Below are positions 1-7,582 of a stretch of DNA of 64,000 nucleotides, piece after piece. The stretch is from Planctomycetota bacterium (GTDB lineage Bacteria > Planctomycetota > Planctomycetia > Pirellulales > Pirellulaceae). The stretch covers positions 1-64,000 of the forward strand of contig CAUJHS010000057.1 in assembly GCA_963204915.1 (NCBI GenBank), given 5' to 3'. The notes under the pieces are model-generated. The model was not told the origin of the DNA and did no database searches. It worked only from the letters and a program-made list of their open reading frames with translations. Within the stretch, counting starts at the first letter, position 1; each line of letters opens with the position of its first letter. The translations under genes were made by a program, and so were the position numbers.

Positions 1-1
1 C

Positions 2-391
2 AGGGGCCTGCTCGTAAAACGGGTTCTCCGGCTGCCGGGGCCGTCCCCGGCCGTCGAAGTCAGTCAGCACGACGCCGAGCATCTGTTCGACCGGTCCTCG
101 AACCTCTTTGACCAAAGATCTGCGCCGAGCTTCTGACTTCCTGGAAGCCCGCTCGTCGACCCATCTGGAAACGAACGCCTCAACATGCGACGGAAGGTCT
201 GCGAGCGACGTCGCCCCGTGTTCGCGAGCAAACTCACCAAACCGGACGACCATCGGTACGCGACGGCAGACGGTGCGTGTCGAGAACTGTTGTTCCGCCA
301 TCCATGTGACGTACCGCTCGACCGATGAAGCGATCCACGAAGCCCGAATACGGTCGACCGTCCCGGGCATGACGAAGTAGTGTTCCAGCAT
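2..391 (-). CDS. Tyrosine recombinase/integrase, N-terminal part (runs off the left edge)
   Basis: Reading the minus strand from an ATG at 389-391 gives an open frame of 130 codons with no stop up to the window edge. The start MLEHYFVMPGTVDR is preceded by GAGGAGG about six bases upstream, a strong ribosome binding site that fixes the start. The sequence resembles the SAM-like core-binding N-terminal domain of tyrosine site-specific recombinases (for example VRFGEFAREHGATSLADLP and VEAFVSRWV). The catalytic domain with R-H-R-Y lies outside the window, so activity cannot be judged. Genes of this type often occur as the first of three tandem recombinases (recombinase-in-trio, RIT, elements); that assignment is inference. 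The inverted repeats just upstream at 445-624 could be its recombination ends. Confidence 0.75.
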   Translation of the reverse strand, partial: MLEHYFVMPGTVDRIRASWIASSVERYVTWMAEQQFSTRTVCRRVPMVVRFGEFAREHGATSLADLPSHVEAFVSRWVDERASRKSEARRRSLVKEVRGPVEQMLGVVLTDFDGRGRPRQPENPFYEQAP

Positions 392-444
392 GACAACCTC
401 CTCACCAGAGAGACTGAAGTGAAAAGGAGGCAGTCTACACTCCC

Positions 445-550
445 CGTTTATGTGCCCTGCCGCCGGAAGGACTGCCCGAGAAGCCCGCTCAATTCAAGGA
501 AACACGCCCGGCGGCCACATAGGCCACATAACGGGGTGGGGCACATAACG
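445..550. repeat. Inverted/direct repeats with a TTATGTGCC core
   Basis: CGTTTATGTGCCC at 445-457 is repeated in inverted orientation as GGGCACATAACG at 539-550, differing by one base. Further partial copies, GGCCACATA (513-521) and GGCCACATAACGGGG (523-537), lie between them. They sit directly upstream of the recombinase start. The same core recurs in the palindrome at 981-1012. I infer an element end or a recombinase/regulator binding region; no function is shown by the sequence alone. Confidence 0.5.
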
Positions 551-556
551 CAGAGG

Positions 557-624
557 ATTGTATCGGAAGTGCCCCGCCGAAGGTCAGCATCGCCAGGAGC
601 CGTGACGGGCACTTTCGATACAAT
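557..624. repeat. 18-bp imperfect inverted repeat
   Basis: ATTGTATCGGAAGTGCCC (557-574) and GGGCACTTTCGATACAAT (607-624) are inverted copies with one mismatch, separated by 32 bases. Without a T-run on either side this is not an obvious terminator. Its place next to a recombinase gene suggests an element terminus or operator. Confidence 0.55.
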
Positions 625-980
625 TCGTTGAACGAAACCGCACTGAGGACCCGGCTATGGGAATTGATTCCGGTTCTCAGCGTGCTGAGCGTTGCCAATC
701 AGCGGCAAGTGATCGATGGGTGCGGCATTTGGGGGAAGCGGGAAGGCGCGCTTGGGCCGACATCGCGTTGGATCGGCGGATTGAAAGCTGGAGGATGAAG
801 TGAAATGCGACTCGCAGCGCGCACGGCGAGCGCCGTCCGAGATGCCGAGCGGTCGGGGAGGAACATCGAAACAATCAGCGAGGGTTCCGCGATCATGACG
901 TATCTATTGGATCGGCACGATGTGGACACTCCAAGGAGAGCAACAGCCGGAGCGGGTACCGCGATAGCGGTTTAGTTCAA
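625..980. other. No recognisable gene
   Basis: Only very short open frames are present, for example a 48-codon frame from the ATG at 657 and one of about 56 codons from the ATG at 804. Neither resembles a family I know or has a good ribosome binding site. The stretch lies between the recombinase-side repeats and the broken IS21 gene, and is probably mobile-element debris. Confidence 0.4.
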
Positions 981-1012
981 CATCGATTATGTGTCGCGGC
1001 ACATAATCGATG
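981..1012. repeat. 32-bp near-perfect palindrome at the break in istA
   Basis: CATCGATTATGTG (981-993) and CACATAATCGATG (1000-1012) are perfect inverted copies around TCGCGG, so 30 of 32 positions are symmetric. The IS21 istA reading frame loses similarity to the family exactly here, after its HRISID stretch. The TTATGTG(C/T)C core matches the repeats at 445-550. This suggests a recombination junction inserted into istA (inference). Confidence 0.6.
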
Positions 1013-1577
1013 CTGATCCGGTGAGGCACGCCGCCGAAGAACTCAAAGGCTCGCCGATGGCCCGCTTGAAACGTCTCCGTGCATTCGCGGGGAAAGACCT
1101 GCACGAAGAACGCATCGCTGTACGGCAACGACATGACGCAATAGGCGATCTTCGTCGGCACGCCTTGTAGCACCACCTCCCCTGCGCCGAAGTCGAACTG
1201 AGCCTCGCCCGGCTTCTGCGACAAGGGCAAGAAGACCTCGGCCGTGGTCGCTCGCCACTCCCGCATGACATCGCCGACCACCGTGATTCCGCCGGTGTAG
1301 CCGTGCTCAGTCCGCAGGCGGTCGAAGATCCGCCGGATCGTGTGACGCTGCTTGCGGGGCGCAGTTTGATCCTGCTCTAAGATCTCGTGGATGAGCGGCA
1401 GAAACGGGGCGAGCTTGGGGCGTTCCCGAGGCTGACGCTGGCGATAACCCGGCGGCTCAGGATCTTTTCGAGCGTCTGCCAGTGGAGCGAAAACTCCCGG
1501 CAAACCGCACGTTTGGATTTCTTTTCGGTCAGAACAAGACGGCGAATTTCGGTCCAGTTATGCATATCTCGCAGCAT
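1013..1577 (-). pseudogene. IS21-family transposase IstA, frameshifted and truncated
   Basis: The N-terminal part starts at 1577 (MLRDMHNWTEIRRLVLTEKK, a helix-turn-helix region typical of IstA) and runs to about KIL near 1455. Similarity then continues in another frame as EPPGYRQRQPRERPKL, LPLIHEILEQD, RRIFDRLRTEHGYTGG and the start of the DDE domain (QFDFGAGEVVL, FVQVFPRECTETFQ, HRRAFEFFGGVPHRIS). The switch between frames looks like a small deletion. The remaining DDE domain and any istB partner are absent; the frame meets the palindrome at 981-1012 instead. The gene is therefore broken twice and cannot encode a working transposase. Confidence 0.8.
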
Positions 1578-1661
1578 GGGCTACGCTCGCGGATCGTAAG
1601 GCTTAAGACGTTCAGGCGTCTCAAGTCTGCCTTGCGGATTCTCGCGAACAGGTCAGGCGCT

Positions 1662-1726
1662 ACACTTTTCGACCGACCATCGGCCCCGCCGCGCGCTGCA
1701 CTTTTCGATCGTCGTTTACACTTCCT
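1662..1726. repeat. Repeated CACTTTTCGA motifs, probable IS21 left end
   Basis: ACACTTTTCGACC (from 1662), GCACTTTTCGATC (1698-1710) and a partial TTTACACTTCC (1716-1726) lie upstream of istA. IS21-family ends characteristically carry several such short repeats, so this is probably the left end of the broken IS21 copy. The exact tip cannot be fixed; TGTAAACG read on the minus strand from about 1720 is a candidate. Confidence 0.45.
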
Positions 1727-2266
1727 GTGATTCCTTCAATTCTGCGAATGCCCTGCACAATACGATGTTCTTGCGCCCTCGTCCTATTCTTAGGCTGGTT
1801 CGGAAGCATTCGGGAGTTTCGTGATGGGCGTTTACTCCTGCCCTCCCTTTGCTCTCCTCTCTTCGGCTTTCGCCTTTGCTGCTGCCGTCGCCTTCTTTAC
1901 GCTTTCGGCCCAAGGGATTCCCCGCCTCTCAGCGATTTCTTCCGGCGAGAAAACCCGGAAAAGAACGGCTTTCCAAAAGGAAACACGCCCCGGCCTGATT
2001 CCTTCGGCAAAACATATTGCTCCGTTGAGGGCGGAGCGAGTTGCACCGCTGATGTGCCCAAAACATCAAGTAGAATGCTAAAACCGTCGCAAAGTATTGT
2101 CCGCCTCCCACCAGACTTCCTCATGGGTACGCACTGGTCCAGCACACGGGATAAGTACGTCGGCGTGGTGGCGATGAAGGTGCTTGGGAGGCAGTACGAG
2201 TCCGATAGCAACGCATAGGGCCGTCCGCGATCCAATTGCGGCTTCATCCGCGGCGAACAGACGCAG
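1727..2266. other. No recognisable gene
   Basis: Open frames of up to 163 codons exist on both strands (for example 1727-2218 plus and 1897-2277 minus), but their translations are rich in Cys, Arg and Ser without any familiar motif and none has a convincing start. I treat this stretch as non-coding debris between two insertion sequences. Confidence 0.35.
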
Positions 2267-2270
2267 CTAG

Positions 2271-3809
2271 CCCGCATTTGTCACCAACCCAATAGAAAAA
2301 GGCCGCTGGTTGTGGCATAAGGTGTTTGTCACGAACATCTTTCGCCAGCAACCAGGAACGGCCTGATGGAAACAGAGTGTACTCGACAGGCGTTTGTGTT
2401 TCACGGGGTGGGAAGCCGAGAGGTGGTGGGCCGCTTTGACGGCGGGAAAGTCACCTCCGACGGCGGCGGACTGCTCTTGCAGGAACTGGAAGCGAAGCTG
2501 GGGTTGATCGCACGTTTCGCCTCGTGCTTCACCGATCATCGCGATCCGGAGCGCATGGAGCACACGGTCGAAGAGTTGGTGGCGCAGCGGGTGTACGGCC
2601 TGGCCTTGGGCTACGAAAACGTAAACGACCACGATCACCTGCGGAGCGATCCGCTCCTGGCGGTGCTGGTGGGCAAGACCGATCCCACGGGCGAAGGCCG
2701 AGCGCGGGAGCGCGACCGGGGCAAGCCGCTGGCGGGCAAGAGCACGCTCAACCGGCTGGAGCTCACGCCGGTGGGGGCGGACGAAGACTCCCGCTATAAG
2801 AAGATCACCGCCGATTGCGGCCAGCTGGAGGAGTTCTTTGTGGAAGCGTTTCTGCGGTTGCATCAAGAGCAGCCGCCAGAGCGGATCGTGTTGGACCTGG
2901 ACGCCACGGACGATCCGCTGCACGGCGATCAACTGGGCAAGTTCTTCCACGGCTACTACCAGTGCTACTGCTATCTGCCGCTGTACATCTTCTGCGGCGG
3001 CCACCTGCTGTGCGCCCAGTTGCGTCCAGCGGAAGTCGACGCGTCGGCGGGCGCCTTGCCGCAGGTGCAGCGGCTGGCGGCGCGGCTGCGTCAGGCCTAG
3101 CCCCGTGTGCCGATCGTGCTGCGGGGCGACAGCGGCTTCTGCCGTGAGCCGTTGATGCGCTGGTGCGAAGCCAACGACGTGGATTACGTGTTCGGCCTGG
3201 CGAAAAACGAGCGGCTGAAGCGGAAAATCGCCGCGGAGTTGGCGGAAGCCCAACAGCGGCGCGAGGCCGATATGCAGCGGCGCCCGGCGCGGCTCTACAA
3301 GGACTTCACGTACCAAACCCTCCAGAGTTGAAGTCGAGCGCGGCGTGTGTCGCGTCTTTTGAAGGAGCAGGGCCTTTGCGCGATTCTCCTTGTGAGTTCG
3401 ACTGTCCGTCAAAACGGCTACACCTCACTGCGCCGCAAGCTCTTGAAGATCGGAGCCGTGGTGCGCGTCACCGTGCGCAAGGTGTGGATCGCCTTCTCCG
3501 AGGGTTGTCCTTACCAGGAACTCTTCGCCCACGCGCACCAGCAATTCGTCGGCTTGGCGCCGCTGCCGCGGGCTTCGCCCGGCTGACGGCCACCTCCGCT
3601 ACGTTTCGCGCGCCTTCTCCGCCAACGCTTCCTCTCAACGGCGCTCGACTTCTGCGCCAATCCCGAAGAAACGCTCCTCCCGCACCACATTCACGCGCCA
3701 GATTCGCGTCGCGACGAATTCCTCGCCACTCGGAGCCGCCAACCGAGGCTCCCTGCGCCTTGCTCCACACCGCCAACCAACCGAAACTCAGTGTGGTGAG
3801 AAATGCGGG
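2271..3809 (+). mobile_element. IS1380-family insertion sequence, complete ends, dead transposase
   Basis: The element starts CCCGCATTTGTCACCAA at 2271 and ends in the inverted counterpart TGGTGAGAAATGCGGG at 3809, imperfect inverted repeats of about 17 bases. Both sides carry CTAG (2267-2270 and 3810-3813), a 4-bp target duplication of the size expected for this family. At about 1.54 kb it is slightly shorter than usual, consistent with an internal deletion in the transposase. The intact ends and duplication show that it arrived by transposition and stayed in place. Confidence 0.85.
2366..3586 (+). pseudogene. IS1380-family DDE transposase with two nonsense codons and a deletion
   Basis: Typical IS1380 motifs appear in order: KVTSDGGGLLLQELE, LDLDATDDPLHGDQ (catalytic Asp region), LRGDSGFCREPLMRWCE and DYVFGLAKNERL. 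A TAG at 3098-3100 interrupts the frame just before PRVPIVLRGDSG, where relatives have Trp, and a TGA stops the frame again after DFTYQTLQS (3329-3331), also at a usual Trp position. A C-terminal fragment (LRRKLLKIGAVVRVTVRKVW) resumes before 3586, but the section between is shorter than in full-length relatives. Two TGG-to-stop changes plus a deletion make this inactive. Confidence 0.85.
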
Positions 3810-3819
3810 CTAGCCGTGT

Positions 3820-4488
3820 TCATGGCCAAATTCTCTTCAGGTCCTCACGCACGTCGATGTCGTCCAGCGGCACTGGCGGATCGCACACCGAACCGTTTAC
3901 CAGCAACGAGTAACGCTGGAACGTGCTTTCGAGCAAGTCAATCGCCCGGTCGATCTGGTCGTACTTGATCTTGCCGACCTTTCGCCGATCCTCCTCGGTG
4001 TGGGCCACGACCTTATTCACGAGCCTTTCGACGGGGCCACACGCAACTTCGATTTCCCTGATATCCCGGCGAATGCAGGTGGCTTTCACATAGTTAGCCC
4101 TTTCGCTCCGTGCGATCCTGTTGAAATCCCGGTCAGCGAACTGCAAAGTGGCGGAGTTCCTGTAGAGGCCCCTGTACCGCTGCCGGCTCAGCACGGCGTC
4201 ATTGGCAGCCATATCCTCTAGCAGTATCACGAGGGAGAGCGACCGCCACTTTGGATTGGGTTTCGTTCGGGGCGGTTCGATCATTCGCCTGATGGCTGTT
4301 CCAGTAAAGGCGATGTGGTTCTGGACCATCCACTCGGAAAGCGCGGCACCCTGGTGTGTGCCGATGTACGGCGTCGTGCATTCCTGAAGCTGATGAAAAA
4401 TGTGCCGGTTGATGAGCAGGTCTCGAAGCTGATCTGTCTCAATGCGCTCAAGCCAGCGGCCCCATTTCTTGTACAGCGATGCTGACAT
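3820..4488 (-). CDS. Hypothetical protein, possibly HEPN-like helical
   Basis: A 222-residue soluble protein with no signal peptide or membrane segment. The ATG at 4486-4488 is preceded by AGGAA at suitable distance. The C-terminal third (VERLVNKVVAHTEEDRR followed by IDRAIDLLESTFQRYSLLVNG) is reminiscent of AbiU2-like HEPN helical proteins, which keep an Arg...His pair near such a stretch, but the spacing here is not the canonical R-x4-6-H. The gene stands alone beside the IS1380 copy; its stop is about ten bases from the target duplication. I cannot name its function. Confidence 0.6.
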   Translation of the reverse strand: MSASLYKKWGRWLERIETDQLRDLLINRHIFHQLQECTTPYIGTHQGAALSEWMVQNHIAFTGTAIRRMIEPPRTKPNPKWRSLSLVILLEDMAANDAVLSRQRYRGLYRNSATLQFADRDFNRIARSERANYVKATCIRRDIREIEVACGPVERLVNKVVAHTEEDRRKVGKIKYDQIDRAIDLLESTFQRYSLLVNGSVCDPPVPLDDIDVREDLKRIWP

Positions 4489-4513
4489 TCGATGTTCCTG
4501 CGTTAGGTTCGAC

Positions 4514-4879
4514 TTACGTCAACAACCAAGGAAGGAGGGACACGGCATGGCGGTAGCTGGTTCGCTTTGTATTGGGTTCCAGTGCTTGCGCAAATCCATC
4601 GGCAATCGAGCTGCCCTGCATTTCGCGAGTCATACTCTGCTGATCTTGCTCTTCAACGACTTCGCTTGGTTCTGGGACCGCCTGCACGACAATTAGCCGG
4701 CCTCGAAGCATTCCACCGACCGCCGGGCTGATGCGGGACAAATGGGACAGCAGCTTGTCGCCGGGTTAGATGTACGGGCATCGACTCCACTGGCCTTCTC
4801 GGAAGCGGGATACCTTGACTCCAACCCTCTCGGATTCCTCGCAGGCCTGCATGGTAAATAGGACGAGCCAGTAGCTCAT
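4514..4879 (-). pseudogene. Small accessory gene interrupted by an in-frame TAA
   Basis: From the ATG at 4877-4879 the minus strand reads MSYWLVLFTMQACEESERVG and continues to REGQWSRCPYI, meets a TAA, then stays open in the same frame (PGDKLLSHLSRISPAVGG, LIVVQAVPEP) to a stop at 4514. Together it would be about 120 residues. The two open halves sharing one frame across a single stop suggest a recently inactivated gene rather than chance. No family is recognised. Alternatively the downstream half alone (75 residues from a TTG) is the gene. Confidence 0.4.
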
Positions 4880-4905
4880 GCTTTTCTCACGTTGCTCCTT
4901 TTAGA

Positions 4906-5130
4906 AAGCAACGACAATACGAGCAGAAGACCGGCAAAAAGGTACGGTTTCTGGTCCCCGTGGAAAATATCGTCGAGCAAGTCTTGGGATTGAGTTTCGA
5001 TTGGGATGAGATCGACGAGCAGCCGGAGGAGTCGATCCTCGGCGGACTGGACGCCAAGAGCCGCCTGTTACTGCTGAACGAGAAACATCCGTCGCTGATT
5101 GAGGAAAAGCCGGGACTGGAACCCAACGGC
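4906..5130 (+). pseudogene. ImmA/IrrE-family metallopeptidase fragment
   Basis: The frame containing QRQYEQKTGKKVRFLVPVE, then LGLSFDWDEIDEQPEE, ILGGLDAKSRLLLLNEKH and EEKPGLE matches the N-terminal part of ImmA/IrrE-type proteins, in which this region directly precedes the zinc-binding HEAGH helix. Here the frame departs after EEKPGLEPNG and no HExxH follows, so the catalytic domain is missing. There is no convincing ATG start upstream. ImmA/IrrE peptidases cleave repressors in mobile elements and stress responses; this remnant is inert as a peptidase. Confidence 0.65.
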
Positions 5131-5340
5131 AGTTCATTCAGCTTCATTTCTTCCATGCCGTCATTCTACCTGCCCCGTCCGTCGTCGCGCGTCGCCACAC
5201 GACCAACCCGATCGCGCAAAACCACCCACTGTCGAAAGCCGGACCCGTTGGATTAGCGTCGGCCACCGCACTACACTGGCGGTTTATCGCGGCCGAGGTT
5301 TGGTATCTGGTGCCCGTCGCACCCTTGGAGGTTTGGCGGT

Positions 5341-7068
5341 ATGGCAAGCAGCACACCGAATGTTACGTTGGACTTGCAGCATTTGCGAAAGGGGATACCG
5401 ACGCTAACGTCGGAGCTTGGCGGCGTGCTGGCACAGGCTGCGGCTGTCTGCCTCAAATACCAGAATCACAAAACGACCGTCAAGCTATCGGTACGTGCGG
5501 CCGATCATTGCGAATACGTTCTAAAGCGTCCAGGCGTAACCGCCCGGATGGAACGGGCGTATGCCGACCCAAGGAACGCCGCAGAATTGGGGGCGTGCGG
5601 AATAGCGATTCTTTTGATTCGCAAAGTGACAAAATACACGGCGGTAAGAAAATCGTTCATTGGAACGGGATTCGATTACTGGCTCGCCACAAATGAAGAG
5701 GTCGAGCGATACGCCTTCCAAGGAAGTGCGCGCCTTGAAGTTTCTGGCATGATGTCGGCCACGGACACGCAGTTTTCAAGCCGGGTCAAGCAGAAGAAAG
5801 AGCAGACGAAGGCGTCGGATGATATGGGCCTGCCTGCGTTTGTCATTGTGATCGAAATTCAGCCGCCCGCAAGCTCAGGTGGTGGAGCGATGACTTCCCC
5901 GCAGGTCGTGAATGCGTGGCACGATGAAGCGATGGCAATCGCGGAGAAGGCGGTGGTCGCCGAAATGCAGGGCCGTTACGCCAAAGCCGACAAGTTTTTC
6001 CTCCAAGCATACGAGCTTGAGGCAAAAGCGGCCAAGGCGATGATCGACAAAACTGACGTGGAGCCAACACGCTCCATACTTCTCCGAAGTGCAGCATCGC
6101 TCGCGTTACAGTGCAGGAACTATCGTGACGCCGAGATACTTGTCGGCCACGCACTAACCGGAAATCCACCTGCCTTTGCCGTCGAAGAACTCCACGACGT
6201 TTTGGAGCGTGTACGGTTCAGCCGCAATTTGAACAAGCGTGGGTTGGAACTCGACTACGGCGAGTTTCAAATGCTCTTAAAGGGGTCAGCGATCGGACCC
6301 GGTGTAGCTCCGGGCGACTTGGTGCTTAAACGCACCGAGGCGGTTGATAACCTACTTGTTAGGACAGCCGAACGACTCCGAAAAATGCCCTTTCGTGAGA
6401 CTGGCGCGCCAGGAAAGGGGATGGAGGACTTCGTTGTTTATCTTACCGTGCCAAGTTCTGGAAGCTTCGCTGTCGCCGCACGGATGGGACGGCCGCAAAG
6501 ACAATTGCTGTTGCCGGGCTTTGTCGGCCCGAACAAGGTCGTTGATGAAGCGCTAAATTGCTTCGCTCTTTTCAATGCCGAAGACCGCGATAAGCTCCAA
6601 GAGCGAATCGGCGATGAGGCGTACTTCAACAACTTCACAGCACTTGCCAAAAAGCTCTCGCCAGATGGCCACAGAGTTACGGCAGTCGTCTTTGCGTCCG
6701 TCTATGGTGATAATCGCCGCCAAATCATCCTTGGCAAGCCGCCAAGCCAAGTCTGGACCCCGCCAGTGTCGGAAGAACACCAATTCAAAAGGATCATCGG
6801 CTGGCTCGGCTTCGGCGACGAATTAACGAATCCGAAACGCCCGCGGTTTCGCATCGAAGATGAGGAAGGCGAAAAGCACGAGATCGAAGTAAGTCCTGGG
6901 ATGTTACAGGACATTGTGAAGCCGCTTTGGGGAGTACGCGTGCTTGTGACCGTTCGTTGCCAAGGGAAGCACTGTGAACTCCTAGAGATCAAAGAAATGG
7001 TCGAAGAGGAAGCTGCCAATTACAAGAGCAGTCCCGAGGCGGAAGAGGATGCGACACCCTCGGTATAG
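5341..7068 (+). CDS. Three-module hypothetical protein (probable fusion with TPR-like centre)
   Basis: A 575-residue protein whose ATG follows GGAGG nine bases upstream. Residues 1-183 contain FIGTGFDYWL, ARLEVSGM and a closing VIVIEIQPP strand, a soluble module I have seen only in uncharacterised proteins. Residue 184 is an internal ATG (5890) with its own AGGTGGAG just upstream; from there AWHDEAMAIAEKA, AYELEAKAA and TRSILLRSAASLALQCRN form TPR-like helical pairs. The last part (about 480-560) is beta-rich, with RFRIEDEEGEKHEIEVSPG and LWGVRVLVTVR. The internal start signal suggests that two originally overlapping genes were joined. No membrane segment is present. Function is unknown; the location is an accessory region. 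Confidence 0.75.
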   Translation: MASSTPNVTLDLQHLRKGIPTLTSELGGVLAQAAAVCLKYQNHKTTVKLSVRAADHCEYVLKRPGVTARMERAYADPRNAAELGACGIAILLIRKVTKYTAVRKSFIGTGFDYWLATNEEVERYAFQGSARLEVSGMMSATDTQFSSRVKQKKEQTKASDDMGLPAFVIVIEIQPPASSGGGAMTSPQVVNAWHDEAMAIAEKAVVAEMQGRYAKADKFFLQAYELEAKAAKAMIDKTDVEPTRSILLRSAASLALQCRNYRDAEILVGHALTGNPPAFAVEELHDVLERVRFSRNLNKRGLELDYGEFQMLLKGSAIGPGVAPGDLVLKRTEAVDNLLVRTAERLRKMPFRETGAPGKGMEDFVVYLTVPSSGSFAVAARMGRPQRQLLLPGFVGPNKVVDEALNCFALFNAEDRDKLQERIGDEAYFNNFTALAKKLSPDGHRVTAVVFASVYGDNRRQIILGKPPSQVWTPPVSEEHQFKRIIGWLGFGDELTNPKRPRFRIEDEEGEKHEIEVSPGMLQDIVKPLWGVRVLVTVRCQGKHCELLEIKEMVEEEAANYKSSPEAEEDATPSV

Positions 7069-7074
7069 GAGCGA

Positions 7075-7347
7075 CTATCGTCCTTGCGAAAAGTTCTCCG
7101 GTGCGAAGTAATTCTTAACCACGATCTTCGGCTTCCGGCGCACTGCCCTGCCGAGCGGCGCATTCGCCCTGGAAGCTAGAAAGGCTTCCCAGGCCGCCTT
7201 CGCGATGCGGTAGAGCGGGCGGCCGTGTTTGTTGGCAGCGACGTTGACCGCGGCAAGCTCGCTGCTCCGAATCCACGCCATGATCTTCCCGTGTTGGACC
7301 CGTAGCAGCTTCGCCGCCTCGGGTGGCGTCAGAAACTCTTGGTGCAT
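7075..7347 (-). CDS. Excisionase-like helix-turn-helix DNA-binding protein
   Basis: A 90-residue protein with an N-terminal MerR/excisionase-type winged helix: FLTPPEAAKLLRV, then KIMAWIRSSELAAVNV and GRPLYRIAKAAWEAFL. This arrangement is typical of HTH_17 proteins such as Xis and of accessory genes on integrated elements. It probably binds DNA as a recombination directionality factor or local regulator (inference). It is convergent with the 575-residue gene, with only six bases between the two stops, and divergent from the membrane protein gene that follows. Confidence 0.75.
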   Translation of the reverse strand: MHQEFLTPPEAAKLLRVQHGKIMAWIRSSELAAVNVAANKHGRPLYRIAKAAWEAFLASRANAPLGRAVRRKPKIVVKNYFAPENFSQGR

Positions 7348-7582
7348 GGCTTCCTCCCTGGCCGTTGCCCCGCGGCCATTCTACCGAAGATGTGACCAGG
7401 GCCAGAAGTTCGATTTGCTCCGACCCCAGTTTACCCAATTGACATAGCCGTCAGCGCGTTCTAAAAAACAGGGGCCGTCGCGACCCTCTCTTTGCGGTTG
7501 CTGGCGGCAGAGATTTGGCCACATGGTTCCTGCCCCACCATGCGGCCTTTTTCGTTCGCATCTGGGTTTTCTCTACCGACCA

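Noticed and set aside
1727..2277. Open frames of 126 to 163 codons on both strands between the two insertion sequences.
   Set aside because: They overlap each other, have atypical composition (Cys/Arg/Ser-rich) and no recognisable motif or start signal.
3098..3331. Two stop codons at usual Trp positions in the transposase, which could hint at stop-codon reassignment.
   Set aside because: Many intact genes in the window end in TGA or TAG, and the transposase also lacks internal sequence, so decay is the simpler explanation.
2267..3412. A 381-codon minus-strand open frame across the IS1380 element.
   Set aside because: It is antisense to clear transposase motifs and has the His/Gln/Arg-rich composition of a shadow frame.
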